A stretch of DNA of 64,000 nucleotides from Paraconexibacter sp040581415 (GCF_040581415.1 NZ_CP114014.1:1364001-1428000); one strand, 5' to 3'. Shown: positions 15,791 through 25,592, numbered from the stretch's first letter. Notes: a model not told the origin generated them from the letters alone. A program made the numbers and translations.

Positions 15791-17274
15791 TGTTGATCGA
15801 AGCCGGAAAAGAGCGGACGAGCGAGGAGCTGGGCGACGAGATCGCGGCGTTCGCCGCGCACATGAGCGCGGCGATGTGCCGCTGGCTTGCGCTCGTCGCG
15901 GAGTTCGACGTGCGTGAAGCCTGGGGCGAGCTCGGGTTCATCTCGTGTGCCCACTGGGTCTCATGGCGCTGCGGCGTGGCGCCGGTGACCGCTCGGGAGT
16001 ACGTCCGGATCGCCGCGCGCCTGCGCGAGATGCCGCTCACCGAGGCGGCCTTCGCGCGGGGTGAGCTGAGCTACTCCAAGGTTCGCGCCCTGGCCCGGGT
16101 CGACGGCGTGGTGCAGGAGGCCGAGCTGGTGGCGATGGCCCGCGAGGCGAGCGCCGCCCAGCTCGAGCGCATCGTCGCGTCGTTCCGCGGGGTCACCCGC
16201 GCGGACGCTGACCGCTCCTATTCCTTGCGGACGCTCGACACCTACACCGACGACGATGGCTCCCTGGTCATCCGCGGCCGGCTCCCGGCCGAGATGGGCG
16301 CGATCCTGTCGGCCGCGCTCACGCGTGCGGAGGCCGAGCTCGACCGCCGACTGCTGGCTCACGCAGCCGACGGTCAGCGACCACCGGGAAGCGAGGCGGT
16401 CGACGGTGAGACCGCGGTACGGCGGGACAGCCCCGGCGACCCGGCCGGGGCCGGATGCTCCGCGCGACGCGCGGATGCTCTGGCGTGGCTGGCGCAGGTC
16501 GCGCTCCGCACGTCACCCGACGAGGGCGCGAGTCAGGTGACCAGCGGCGGGGTCGAGGTCATCGTCGAGGTGTCCGCCGAGGCGCTCACCGGCCCCGATG
16601 ACGGTGAGCTGCACGACGGCGCGAGGCACGCGGAAGTGCAGGGAGGTCCCCCGCTTGCGGTCGCGACCATCCGGCGCCTGTGCTGCGACGCAGGGCTGGT
16701 GCCGCTGGTGAGCGATGCCGGTGGCGCTCCGCTGAACGTCGGTCGCCGGACGCGCGCGATCCCGCCGTCGATCCGACGCGCGATGGTGGCGCGCGACCGG
16801 TGCTGCCGGTTCCCGGGCTGCGATCGCACGCGCTGGCTGCAGGCACACCACATCGAGCACTGGGCCCGCGGCGGCGAGACGCGCCTAGGGAACCTCGTGC
16901 TGCTGTGCCACCACCACCATCAGCTCGTGCACGAGGGCGGGTTCACCCTGACGACGGACGATCGGGAGGGCGGCGGGTACGAGGTGCGCACGCCACACGG
17001 GCACCGTTTGGAGCAGGTCCCTGGGCATCCGGTCGTTTCGCACGACATGTCTCCGGTGTCCGCGTCGGGCGCAAGGTGGACCGTGGCGGCCGACGCCGCG
17101 TCGGCTTCGGACGCGGCACGCGACACCGGTGGCAGGGCCGAAGACACCGAGCCGTCGTCGCCCGGGCCGATGTCGCTGTTCCCTGGCTCGGCCGGCGCGC
17201 CGTGGGACCTCGGGTACGCCGTCGACGCCCTGCTCGACTGGACCTCCCCGACTATCCTGGCCGGGTGTCCATGA
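15784..17274 (+). CDS. DUF222/HNH endonuclease (13E12-repeat family)
   Basis: 496 residues from GTG 15784 (GTG 15790 also possible). Residues ~15-290 resemble the helical DUF222 domain (CAHWVSWRCGVAPVTAREYVRIAARLREMP). Residues ~335-395 form an HNH domain with zinc cysteines (CCRFPGCDRTRWLQAHHIEHWARGG, then LLCHHHHQLVHEGG). In actinobacteria this family is often multicopy; some M. tuberculosis members (13E12) have SOS boxes, as does this gene at 15777-15790. Probably a DNA-damage-induced nuclease of unknown target. The Ala/Asp-rich C-terminus after residue 410 is poorly conserved. Its TGA overlaps the surE start. Confidence 0.88.
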   Translation: MFVLIEAGKERTSEELGDEIAAFAAHMSAAMCRWLALVAEFDVREAWGELGFISCAHWVSWRCGVAPVTAREYVRIAARLREMPLTEAAFARGELSYSKVRALARVDGVVQEAELVAMAREASAAQLERIVASFRGVTRADADRSYSLRTLDTYTDDDGSLVIRGRLPAEMGAILSAALTRAEAELDRRLLAHAADGQRPPGSEAVDGETAVRRDSPGDPAGAGCSARRADALAWLAQVALRTSPDEGASQVTSGGVEVIVEVSAEALTGPDDGELHDGARHAEVQGGPPLAVATIRRLCCDAGLVPLVSDAGGAPLNVGRRTRAIPPSIRRAMVARDRCCRFPGCDRTRWLQAHHIEHWARGGETRLGNLVLLCHHHHQLVHEGGFTLTTDDREGGGYEVRTPHGHRLEQVPGHPVVSHDMSPVSASGARWTVAADAASASDAARDTGGRAEDTEPSSPGPMSLFPGSAGAPWDLGYAVDALLDWTSPTILAGCP

Positions 17275-18098
17275 GGGTCCTGCTCACCAACGACGACGGC
17301 GTGGACGCGGAGGGCCTCCAGGTGCTGCGGCGCGCGCTCGCAGCGGTGCCCGGGATCGATCTGCAGGTCATCGCGCCAGACGGAAATCGGTCGGCGATCG
17401 GGCGTGGGATCACGACGCGGCGGGCGTTGATGGTGCAGCGCGTGCGGTTCGACGACGGCTCGGACGGCTATGCGACCGACGGCACTCCCGTCGACTGCGT
17501 CCGGCTCGCTGCGCTGGGCCTGATCGACGGCTGGACGCCGGACCTGGTCGTCGCCGGCATCAACCACGGGTCGAACCTGGGCGACGATGTGACCTACTCA
17601 GGGACGGTGGCCGCGGCCATGGAGGGCCTGATGCTCGGGCTGCCCGCGGTCGCGGTGTCGCAGCAGTCGGATGCCCGCGAGATGGACTTCCGGCAAGGGG
17701 ACAGCTTCGGGTTCGACCTGGCCGCCCGCTTCACGGTGCGCCTCATCGAGCAGCTCGAGCACATGCCGCTGCCGCCGTCCACGCTGCTCAACGTGAACGT
17801 GCCGGCCGGCGACCCGTCGGGGGTCGAGGTCGCGCGGCTGGGCCGCCGGATCTATCGCGACCGCCTGGACCCGCAGGCCTCGGACTCGCCGGTCACAGCC
17901 GAGCGAGCGGGGGCATCCGACCCGCCGCAGAGCTACTTCATCTACGGGGCGGAGCCCGGCTTCGAGGACGATCCCGGGACCGATCTCAACGCGGTGCACG
18001 AGGGCCGGATCGCGGTCACGCCGGTCCACCTCGACCTCACCCACCATCAGAGCCTCGGCGTGCTCGGCGCCTCGGGGCTCGATCGGCTGCTGGCATGA
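17271..18098 (+). CDS. surE: 5'/3'-nucleotidase SurE
   Basis: 275 residues from ATG 17271 in an ATGA overlap with the nuclease gene. MRVLLTNDDGVDAEG contains the metal-binding Asp8-Asp9; VIAPDGNRSAIG and VVAGINHGSNLGDDVTYSGTVAAAMEG are SurE signatures. It dephosphorylates nucleoside monophosphates in the cytoplasm. TATCCT at 17253-17258, six bases before an in-frame GTG at 17265, suggests an additional leaderless promoter inside the upstream gene and a start two codons earlier. Confidence 0.94.
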   Translation: MRVLLTNDDGVDAEGLQVLRRALAAVPGIDLQVIAPDGNRSAIGRGITTRRALMVQRVRFDDGSDGYATDGTPVDCVRLAALGLIDGWTPDLVVAGINHGSNLGDDVTYSGTVAAAMEGLMLGLPAVAVSQQSDAREMDFRQGDSFGFDLAARFTVRLIEQLEHMPLPPSTLLNVNVPAGDPSGVEVARLGRRIYRDRLDPQASDSPVTAERAGASDPPQSYFIYGAEPGFEDDPGTDLNAVHEGRIAVTPVHLDLTHHQSLGVLGASGLDRLLA

Positions 18099-20251
18099 CC
18101 GAGACCGCCGCGGACCGCGTCCTGCGCCTGCGGGCCGAGCTCGAGCACCACGGACGGCGCTACTACGTCGACGACGACCCTGAGATCGACGACGAGGCCT
18201 ATGACCTGCTGCTCGACGAGCTGCGCGGGTTGGAGGAGCAGCACCCGGAGCTGGCGACCCCGGACTCGCCGACGCAGCTGACCGGCGGCGTGCCGGTCAG
18301 CTCGCTCGAGAAGGTGGAGCACCTGCAGCCGATGCTGTCGCTCGCGAACGCACGCAGCGAGGACGAGCTGCGGGCCTGGGTGGTGCGCATGCGCAGTCAC
18401 CTCGCCCGTGAAGGGATTGAGGACCCGATCTTCCGCTTCGTGTGCGAGCCGAAGGTGGATGGCCTCGCGATGTCGCTGGTGTACCGCGACGGCGTCCTGG
18501 CACGCGGTGCGACACGGGGCGATGGCACGGTGGGCGAGGACGTCACGCACAATCTGAGGACCATCGGCGCGATTCCGCGGAAGCTCGGCGGGACCGGGGT
18601 GCCGCCGGCGCTCGTCGAGGTGCGCGGGGAGGTCTACATGTCGCTTCCGGACTTCGCCGCGCTTAACGAGCGCCGTGCCCGGACGGGGCAGTCGACGTTC
18701 ATGAACCCCCGGAACAGTGCTGCCGGGACGGTCCGGCAGCTGGACCCGCGGTTGGCTGCCGAACGGCCGCTGTCCTTCTGGGCCTACGGGATCGGCGTCA
18801 CCGAGGGCGTGACGTTCACGAGCCACCACGACGGGCTCACGTGGCTGCGGCAGCAGGGGTTCCCGGTGAACGACGACATCGTCGCGCTCGACGACGAGGA
18901 CGCGGTGGTCGCCCAGTGCCTGGCGTGGCAGGAGCGGCGGGCAGGCCTGGACTTCGAAATCGACGGTGTGGTGGTGAAGGTCGACGACCTCGAGCTGCAG
19001 CGGCGTCTCGGAGTGGTCGGCCGGGATCCGCGGTGGGCGATCGCGTGGAAGTTCCCGCCGACGATCAAGGTCACCACGCTGAAGCACATCATGTGGAACG
19101 TCGGCAAGTTCGGTGACCTGCACCCGTTCGCCGCGCTCGAGCCGGTGAACGTCGGCGGGGTCACCGTCAAGCTCGCGACGCTGCACAACGAGGAGGACCT
19201 CGCGCGGAAGGATGTCCGACCCGGTGACGAGGTGCTCGTCCTGCGCGCGGGCGACGTGATTCCGCAGGTGCTGTCGCCTGCGCCACACGCGGTCGAGCGA
19301 CCGGACCGTGCCGCGGCGCCGCGCCCGCCGGCGCTGTGCCCCAGCTGCGAGACCCCGACGGTCAAACCGGAGGGCAGCGTCTTCACCCGTTGCCCGAACC
19401 GGCTGTGTCCCGCGCGGCAGTGGCAACTGCTCAAGCACTTCGTGAGCCGCGGTGCGATGGACGTGGACGGGCTCGGCGAGACGCAGGTGTCGCGGCTGAT
19501 GCGGGAAGGCCTCGTGCGGACCGCCGGCGACTTCTACCGGCTCAGCGTCGACGCGTTGACGGCGATCGACGGGTTCGGGCAGGTCAGCGCCGAACGCCTG
19601 GTCGCCGCGATCCAGGCGTCGAAGGAGCGGCCCTTCGCACGCGTCCTGTTCGCCGTCGGGCTCGAGGAGGTCGGGTTCGTGACAGGGCGGAGCCTCGCGC
19701 AGCACCTGCGGACCGTCGACGCGCTGCTCGCCGCCACGCCTGAGCAGGTCGCTCAGACCCCGGGGGTCGGACCGATCATGGCCGAGCGGATCGTGGCGCA
19801 GCTCGCGGACCCCCAGATGCGGGCGCTGCTCGAGGATCTGCGCGGACTTGGGCTCCGGCTGCACGAGGATGGGCTGCCGCCGGGGGAGGGGCCGCTGGCC
19901 GGGCTCACGCTGGTGCTGACCGGCACGCTCCCGACGCTCACGCGGGAGAGCGCCACCGAGCGCCTGGTCGGACAGGGCGCCAAGGTGACGTCGTCGGTCT
20001 CCAAGCGGACGAGCTACCTCGTGGCGGGCGATGCCGCGGGAGCGAGCAAGCTCGAGAAGGCCGACCGGCTCGGCGTCGCGGTGGTGGACGAGGCGGTGCT
20101 GCTCGACCTGCTCGAGCACGGGCCGCCCGTCGGCCCCGGAGATCCCGCCGCCGACCCGGCCGACCCCGCCGCCGACCCGGCCGACCCCGCCGCCGACCCG
20201 GCCGACCCCGCCGACGCCGCTGAGCCCGTCGACCCGACGGGGGCCGGGTAG
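18095..20251 (+). CDS. ligA: NAD-dependent DNA ligase LigA
   Basis: 718 residues from ATG 18095, overlapping the surE stop. Adenylation domain with nucleotidyl Lys120 in CEPKVDGLAM; OB domain; four-Cys zinc finger (CPSCETPTVKP...CPNRLCPARQ); helix-hairpin-helix region with FARVLFAVGLEEVGFVTG; BRCT domain from about residue 605 (LAGLTLVLTGTLPTLTRESATE). It seals nicks during replication and repair. The last ~35 residues are an unusual Asp-Pro-Ala repeat encoded by three exact 21-bp copies (20150-20212). It ends only 10 bases from the convergent fibronectin-like gene. Confidence 0.97.
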   Translation: MTETAADRVLRLRAELEHHGRRYYVDDDPEIDDEAYDLLLDELRGLEEQHPELATPDSPTQLTGGVPVSSLEKVEHLQPMLSLANARSEDELRAWVVRMRSHLAREGIEDPIFRFVCEPKVDGLAMSLVYRDGVLARGATRGDGTVGEDVTHNLRTIGAIPRKLGGTGVPPALVEVRGEVYMSLPDFAALNERRARTGQSTFMNPRNSAAGTVRQLDPRLAAERPLSFWAYGIGVTEGVTFTSHHDGLTWLRQQGFPVNDDIVALDDEDAVVAQCLAWQERRAGLDFEIDGVVVKVDDLELQRRLGVVGRDPRWAIAWKFPPTIKVTTLKHIMWNVGKFGDLHPFAALEPVNVGGVTVKLATLHNEEDLARKDVRPGDEVLVLRAGDVIPQVLSPAPHAVERPDRAAAPRPPALCPSCETPTVKPEGSVFTRCPNRLCPARQWQLLKHFVSRGAMDVDGLGETQVSRLMREGLVRTAGDFYRLSVDALTAIDGFGQVSAERLVAAIQASKERPFARVLFAVGLEEVGFVTGRSLAQHLRTVDALLAATPEQVAQTPGVGPIMAERIVAQLADPQMRALLEDLRGLGLRLHEDGLPPGEGPLAGLTLVLTGTLPTLTRESATERLVGQGAKVTSSVSKRTSYLVAGDAAGASKLEKADRLGVAVVDEAVLLDLLEHGPPVGPGDPAADPADPAADPADPAADPADPADAAEPVDPTGAG
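20150..20212 (+). repeat. Three tandem 21-bp repeats in ligA 3' end
   Basis: Three identical head-to-tail copies (20150-20170, 20171-20191, 20192-20212) of a 21-bp unit encoding Ala-Asp-Pro-Ala-Asp-Pro-Ala. The frame is kept, so copy number could vary without breaking ligA. A CCCGTCG-ACC-CGACGGG hairpin at 20225-20241 follows just before the stop. Confidence 0.8.
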
Positions 20252-20261
20252 CTCGGTCTGG

Positions 20262-21803
20262 CTATCTCCTGATCCGGAGCGGTGCGGAGTCGCCGGCCGC
20301 GAGGCCGCGGGAGTCCGGCTTCACGTGGACCAGGTAGCGGCCGGGCCTGGTCTTGAGGGTCATCGTGTAGCGGGCGAAGACGGTGCCGGCGATCGGCCGG
20401 GCGCGGACGCTCTTCACGACCAGCTTGCTGTCGTTCGGGAGGATCCGGCGCAGGGTGACGGCGCCGGTGCCGCGCGGGCGGATCACGCCGCTGATGCGCA
20501 CCCGGCCACCGCGGACCCGCCTCAGGGTGGCCGTGACCCGCGGGACCACGGTGACCCGGAGGGTCCTGCTGGCGATCGTGAGGCCGGCGACCGTCGTGCT
20601 TCCGCGGTATCGCGTGGTCCGCAGCGGGACGACCTGGGTCGTGGCGACGCCGCTCGCGTTCGTGCGGATCCCCGGGGCGAAGACGGCGTACGGCGCGCCG
20701 AACGGGAACGGGGACGCAAACAGGTTCAGGGCGACGTTGCCCGACCCGGTGCCGGCGAGGGCCGCGGTGAGCGTCGCCGCTTGGCCGTAGACCACGCGCG
20801 CGGGCCTGGCGGCCAGGGTGAGGCTGTTCGGGACGCGGGCGGTCTTGAACGTGCGGTCCTTGCCGAAGACCGTCCCGGCGTCGCTGACGGCCACGAGCCG
20901 GTAGTGGTAGGTGGTGACCGGGTTCAGGCCGGCGACCGGCACCCTGACCGCCACCGCGCTCCCGCCGGAACCCGCGCTCACCGTCGGCGTCTGCGCGCCG
21001 TACTTGTTCGTCTGCCCGATCTGGACGAACGCGCTGGTGGGCCGGCCGTTCGGATCGACCTTGCCGTTGACCGTCGCGGTGGACGCCGTGAGGTCGCTCA
21101 CCGTGCCCGTCGACACCCCGGGCTTCGTGAAGCTGCCGGTCTTGAAGGTCCGGCTGGCGCCGTTGGTGGTGCCGGTGGCGTTGGTGGCCCGCGCGCGGTA
21201 GTGGTACGTGGTGTTCGGCGCCAGGCCGGTCAGGGTGGCCTTGAGGGTCACGCCGAGCGAGCCGGCGCCCGCGCTCTGCGATGGCGTGCTGGCCCCGTAG
21301 GCCGTCGACGTGCCGTAGTCGAAGACGACGTCGGTCTGCTGCCCGTTCGGATCGATCGACGCGCCGACCGTCGCCCCGCTGTTGGTGACCGCGCTCGCGG
21401 CCTGGCTGGTGACGCTCGGCTTCGCCGGCGCCGCGGGGGTGGTGAACGTCCGGTCAGGACCGGCTGCCGTGCCGCCGCTGTTGGAAGCAGCGAGGCGGTA
21501 GTGGTACGTCGTCGAGGGCTTCAGCCCGGTCAGGGTCGCCTCGACGGCGGCCGCGGCCGTCCCGTCGCCCGCGCTCTTCGCCGCGGTGCTGGTGCCATAG
21601 GCCGTGGAGGTGCCGTAATCGAAGGCGACGGTCGTCGCCAGCCCGTTCGGGTTCACGGTGCCGGCGAGCTTCGCCCCGGTCGGCGTGACGGCGGTGGCGG
21701 CGCCCGTGACCGGAACGGGTGGGCCCGCCGCGAGCGCGACGGTCGCGATCGTGCCGAGCGCGGCCAGGAGGACCAGGCCCATCAGCGTCCGCAGGCGGGT
21801 CAT
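20262..21803 (-). CDS. Secreted fibronectin-type-repeat protein
   Basis: 513 residues from ATG 21803. A signal peptide (MTRLRTLMGLVLLAALGTIATVALAA) is followed by three repeats of ~90 residues (about 35-122, 130-217, 228-318), each with FDYGTSTAYG-like and TTYHYR motifs characteristic of bacterial fibronectin-III-like surface domains. The C-terminal ~190 residues are beta-rich with FARYTMTLKTRPGRYLVHV near the end. No sortase motif or catalytic residues are seen. The start overlaps the dacB stop (ATGA), so both come from one mRNA; a role at the cell wall is inferred. Confidence 0.82.
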   Translation of the reverse strand: MTRLRTLMGLVLLAALGTIATVALAAGPPVPVTGAATAVTPTGAKLAGTVNPNGLATTVAFDYGTSTAYGTSTAAKSAGDGTAAAAVEATLTGLKPSTTYHYRLAASNSGGTAAGPDRTFTTPAAPAKPSVTSQAASAVTNSGATVGASIDPNGQQTDVVFDYGTSTAYGASTPSQSAGAGSLGVTLKATLTGLAPNTTYHYRARATNATGTTNGASRTFKTGSFTKPGVSTGTVSDLTASTATVNGKVDPNGRPTSAFVQIGQTNKYGAQTPTVSAGSGGSAVAVRVPVAGLNPVTTYHYRLVAVSDAGTVFGKDRTFKTARVPNSLTLAARPARVVYGQAATLTAALAGTGSGNVALNLFASPFPFGAPYAVFAPGIRTNASGVATTQVVPLRTTRYRGSTTVAGLTIASRTLRVTVVPRVTATLRRVRGGRVRISGVIRPRGTGAVTLRRILPNDSKLVVKSVRARPIAGTVFARYTMTLKTRPGRYLVHVKPDSRGLAAGDSAPLRIRR

Positions 21804-23050
21804 GGCTTGTAGCTCACGATCGCCGGGACCATCCGGTCCTCCACGGCCTTGGCGGACAGGGCGTCCATGTTGTTCTCCAGGAACGAGAACGCGACGATGC
21901 GGTCGGTCACGGTGCGGCAATAGCCCGAGAGCGCGCTGACGCCGCGCAGCGTGCCGGTCTTCGCCTGGCAGCGCCCGTCGGCGGCCGTGCCGCGCATGCG
22001 GCCGGCCAGCGTCCCGATCCGGCCCGGCACGGCGAGCGACCCGATGAACTCCTCGCTGACCGCCGACTCCCTCATGGCCTTCAGGAAGGTGACGATCTGC
22101 CGCGGGCTGGCCTTGTCCTTCCGCGAGAGGCCGCTCCCGTCGACGATCTTGGGCTGGACGCCGAGCGTCTTCAGCTGCGCGCCGGCGACCTTGACCCCGG
22201 CCGCTGTGGTCCCCGCGCTGCCGTGGTGCGCGCCGAGACCCTTCAGGAGCATCTCGGCGTAGAAGTTGTCCGACGGCTGGTTGGTGGTCGCGGCGAGCAC
22301 CGACATCGGCGGCGACACCGCGGTGCCGAGCGTGCTGCCCGGCCCGCCGGGGGCCTTGTCGACGTCGCCGGCGCGCGGCGCCTTCCTCACCTTGACCTTC
22401 AGCTGCTTCAGGAAGAACTCGAGGCGCGTGGCGGCGACCGTCGCCGGGCCGCCCGGTGAGGCGCGACCGTGGCCCCAGGTGAGGCCGCCGAGCTGGCCGC
22501 CGAGGTCGTCGTCCGGGGCGAAGCCCGAGTCGGGGCCGCCACGACGGGTGTCGAAGATCGTCTCGTCGCCGACGATCCCGCCCTTGATCGACGTGACCTT
22601 CCCCTTGGTCACGATCGTCCGCGCGAGCGCCTTGAGCGCGACGTCGTTCAGGCTCGGGTCGCCCGCCCCGACGAGGTACAGGTCGCCGTCGAGCACGCCG
22701 TCCTCGACGGTGCTGTCGGCACCGATTCGCGCGTCCGTCTTCAGGGTCCCGTCGGCGCCGAACTGCAGCAGCGCGGCGGCCGTGGTGAAGAGCTTCTCGT
22801 TCGACGCGGGCGACAGCACCTTGTCGGCGCGCCGGGAGAACAGGGTCCGCCCGTTGGTGAGGTCCACGATGAGCGCCCCGGACGCCGAGCCGAGCTTCTT
22901 GTGCTCGGCGTCGAGCTTCCCGCGTAGCTCCTTCAGGTTGCGTGCGTCGGCGGGACCGGCACCGGCTGCGGAGCCGGCCAGGACGGCGGCAGCTGCGAGA
23001 CACGACAGGACACGGCCGGCGGGCCGGCGGACAGGCGAGGACATTGGCAT
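21800..23050 (-). CDS. dacB: D-alanyl-D-alanine carboxypeptidase/endopeptidase (PBP4 family)
   Basis: 416 residues. Signal peptide at 8-36. Penicillin-binding motifs: S83-N-E-K86 (SxxK), SDN in QPSDNFYAEMLLK, and KTG in CQAKTGTLRGVSALSGY. This is the S13 peptidase family, which trims peptidoglycan side chains outside the membrane. A second in-frame ATG at 23044 lies eight bases after TAGTCT (23058-23053) and may be the true, leaderless start. Divergent from the patatin gene 98 bases away. Confidence 0.92.
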   Translation of the reverse strand: MPMSSPVRRPAGRVLSCLAAAAVLAGSAAGAGPADARNLKELRGKLDAEHKKLGSASGALIVDLTNGRTLFSRRADKVLSPASNEKLFTTAAALLQFGADGTLKTDARIGADSTVEDGVLDGDLYLVGAGDPSLNDVALKALARTIVTKGKVTSIKGGIVGDETIFDTRRGGPDSGFAPDDDLGGQLGGLTWGHGRASPGGPATVAATRLEFFLKQLKVKVRKAPRAGDVDKAPGGPGSTLGTAVSPPMSVLAATTNQPSDNFYAEMLLKGLGAHHGSAGTTAAGVKVAGAQLKTLGVQPKIVDGSGLSRKDKASPRQIVTFLKAMRESAVSEEFIGSLAVPGRIGTLAGRMRGTAADGRCQAKTGTLRGVSALSGYCRTVTDRIVAFSFLENNMDALSAKAVEDRMVPAIVSYKP

Positions 23051-23148
23051 GCAGACTAGGCAACACGCCCGACGCCGCCGGGTAGCGGCGACGCGCCCCG
23101 ACGCGCCACTCGTCGCCGGGAACCGGTCGGCGTAGACTCACGAGCCGA

Positions 23149-24435
23149 ATGGGCAAGGTCGTCAAGCTCGACCCCGGGGAGGGGCGCGAAAAGACCGCCG
23201 CGGCGCGCCGCGGGGCAGCCGCGCGCCGCCGCAAGCGCCGTTCGAAGACCGCGCTCGTCCTCGGCGGCGGAGGGTTCACGGGCGGGGTGTACGAGATCGG
23301 GGCGCTCCGGGCGCTCGACCTGCTGTCCGTCAACCGGACCGTCAACCAGTACGACGTCTACGTCGGGACGTCATCCGGCGCGCTGATCGCCTCGATGGCG
23401 GCCAACGGCGTCACGCCCGAGGAGATGATGCGGGTCGTGAACCGACAGGTCCCGACGCCGTTCCGCGACATCGACCTCGGCCAGCTGCTGCGCCCGAACG
23501 TCCGCGAGTTCGCCAAGACCGGCGCGCTGCTGCCGTGGCGGCTGCTGTCGCTCGCGCGGGAGCTCGGCCCGCGGATCGGGTCCGTGACGGCGGTCGACGT
23601 CGTCATCGGCCTCGCCAGCACGCTGCCGAGCGGGCTCTACTCGGGGTCCGGCATCGAGCAGTACGTCCGGTCCGTCCTCAGCGACCCCGACCGCACCGAC
23701 GACTTCCGCGCCCTGGAGCGCGAGCTCTACCTGCCGACGACCGACCTCGACACCTGCGAGCGGATCATCCTGGGCAGCGAGGGCTGGGACGACATCCCGA
23801 TCTCCACCGCGGTGCGCGCGTCGACGGCGATGCCGATGATCTACAAGCCCGCCAAGATCCGGGACCGGCACCTGGTCGACGGCGGCATCGTGTCGACGAC
23901 GAACATCGACGTCGCCGTCGAGGCCGGAGCGAAGCTGATCGTCGTCATCAACCCGCTCGTGCCGTACGTGAACGACTTCACGCGGACCGTGCCGACGCTC
24001 TTCGGCGCCCGCCCGCGGCACGTCAGCGACTTCGGCTTCGCCCAGATCGGCTACCAGGCGTACAAGCTGCTGGCGTACCAGCGGCTGCACGAGATGTCGC
24101 GGCAGTGGGAGGCGCGATACCCGGGGGTCGACATCATCCTCATCGAGCCGGAGCCCGACGACGAGCTGATGTTCCAGACGTCGATGCTCAACACGGGAGC
24201 GCGGACGGACATCGCCCGGCACGGGTTCCAGTCGGTGACCCTGAAGCTGACCGAGGACTACGACCGCTTCGCCGCCATCTGCGAGCGGCACGGCATCGAG
24301 ATCTCCGCAACCCGCGTGCGCAAGGTCGTGCAGCACTTCGGCGGGGCGGAACCCGAGCGCACGCGCGCCTGGCGGAAGATCCTCGAGCAGACGACCGGGG
24401 CGCTGCTGCGGCAGTCCTCCGGCCCCGCCGACTGA
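23149..24435 (+). CDS. Patatin-like phospholipase
   Basis: 428 residues. The patatin domain starts after a basic N-terminus: oxyanion-hole GGGGFTGG (39-46), nucleophile Ser75 in GTSSG, and catalytic Asp244 in HLVDGG. It hydrolyses acyl esters of lipids; the substrate is unknown. Residues ~255-428 are a C-terminal extension specific to this subgroup. No signal peptide, so probably cytoplasmic or membrane-associated via the Arg/Lys-rich start (residues 12-33). TAGACT at 23133-23138 may be the -10. Confidence 0.88.
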   Translation: MGKVVKLDPGEGREKTAAARRGAAARRRKRRSKTALVLGGGGFTGGVYEIGALRALDLLSVNRTVNQYDVYVGTSSGALIASMAANGVTPEEMMRVVNRQVPTPFRDIDLGQLLRPNVREFAKTGALLPWRLLSLARELGPRIGSVTAVDVVIGLASTLPSGLYSGSGIEQYVRSVLSDPDRTDDFRALERELYLPTTDLDTCERIILGSEGWDDIPISTAVRASTAMPMIYKPAKIRDRHLVDGGIVSTTNIDVAVEAGAKLIVVINPLVPYVNDFTRTVPTLFGARPRHVSDFGFAQIGYQAYKLLAYQRLHEMSRQWEARYPGVDIILIEPEPDDELMFQTSMLNTGARTDIARHGFQSVTLKLTEDYDRFAAICERHGIEISATRVRKVVQHFGGAEPERTRAWRKILEQTTGALLRQSSGPAD

Positions 24436-24465
24436 ACCGCCGCCCCCTTCCGTAGACGGGGTTCG

Positions 24466-25581
24466 TCAGTCCCCGCGGGCGAGCTCGGCCGCGCGCAGGA
24501 CCCGGAGCGCCAGGTCCTCGCGGTGGGGGACGGTCAGCCGGACGTGGTCCTCGTCGCCGAGCGGACCGCCGGGGGCGACGACGATCCCGAGCCGCTGCAG
24601 CGCGCCGGCGAGCTGCCCGCCGGACAGGCTGCCGCGGGCGGAGACCCAGAGGACGTTCGCCTCGCTCGGGGCGACCGAGTAGCCGAGGCCACGCAGCCCG
24701 TCGCCGAGCTGCCCGCGGACTGCCGCCACCTGGGCACCGTGTCGCCGCGCCATGTCCGGGTATCCGCGCAGCGCCTCGAGCGCGCCGGCCTGCGCGAGCT
24801 CGTCCAGGCCGAGCTCCGGCCGCAGACCGTCGAGCAGCGGCTCCGCCCCGGCGGCACCGATCGCGTAGCCCACGCGCAGGCCGGCGAGCCCCCAGGCCTT
24901 CGAGAACGTCCGGAAGAGCAGCAGCCGCGGGTGCGCGTCGAGCAGCGCGACGGTGTCGTCGACCGCCTCGGCGGTGCAGAAGTCGCGCAGCGCCTCGTCG
25001 AGCAGGACGACGACACGCTCGGGCAACGCACCGAGCAGGCGGCGCAGCTCGGCGGTCGGGAGCAGCGCGCCGGTGGGGTCGTTCGGGTTGCACAGCGCCA
25101 CCAGGCGCGTCCGCGAGGTGACCGCGGCAAGGACGGAGTCGACGTCGAATCCGGCCACCGGCACCGCGACGGCACGCGCGCGGCGGGCCATCAGCGGGTA
25201 GAGGCCGTACGACGGCCACGGGGTGATCAGCTCGTCGGTCGGTCCTTCGACCAGCGCCTGGGTGGCCGCACCCAGCAGGTGGGCCGCGCCGCCGCCGACC
25301 ACCACACGCGCGGCGTCCACGCCGTGCCGGGCCGCAAGCTCGTCGCGCAGCGTCGCCGCGTCCCGCTCGACGTACCGGTGCAGGCCCCGGCGCGCCGCGA
25401 AGGTGATCGCGCCGACGACGTCGGCGGGCGGGACCTCGGGCCACGTGGTCCGCGCGAGGTCGAGTGGCTCGACGCGGGCGAGCTCGCGCGCCCGGCGTTC
25501 GCGCGCGACGGTGCGCTTGCCGACGTTGACCTCTTCCTCGGTCAGCGCCTCGAACTGGCGATAGCGGTCCAGGAGCCCCAC
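24466..25581 (-). CDS. Histidinol-phosphate aminotransferase-like class I/II aminotransferase
   Basis: 371 residues from GTG 25581. A fold-type I PLP enzyme: CNPNDPTG (164-171), LLDEALRDF with the PLP-contacting Asp, Lys228 in FRTFSKAWGLAGLRVGYAIG, and a C-terminal Arg in VRLTVPHRED. It most resembles HisC or the related cobalamin CobC type, but no his or cob genes are nearby and the substrate is unproven. The preceding gene on the same strand is a membrane protein 11 bases upstream. Confidence 0.82.
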   Translation of the reverse strand: MGLLDRYRQFEALTEEEVNVGKRTVARERRARELARVEPLDLARTTWPEVPPADVVGAITFAARRGLHRYVERDAATLRDELAARHGVDAARVVVGGGAAHLLGAATQALVEGPTDELITPWPSYGLYPLMARRARAVAVPVAGFDVDSVLAAVTSRTRLVALCNPNDPTGALLPTAELRRLLGALPERVVVLLDEALRDFCTAEAVDDTVALLDAHPRLLLFRTFSKAWGLAGLRVGYAIGAAGAEPLLDGLRPELGLDELAQAGALEALRGYPDMARRHGAQVAAVRGQLGDGLRGLGYSVAPSEANVLWVSARGSLSGGQLAGALQRLGIVVAPGGPLGDEDHVRLTVPHREDLALRVLRAAELARGD

Positions 25582-25592
25582 GGCGACCGGCG

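Noticed and set aside
16319..16516. Minus-strand frames inside the HNH nuclease gene
   Set aside because: Short, no start context, and overlapping a gene with conserved DUF222 and HNH motifs.
18567..18582. GATTCCGCGGAAGC as a fifth copy of the palindrome
   Set aside because: Only 12 of 14 positions match, the dyad is broken, and it lies in conserved ligA coding sequence (IPRKL).
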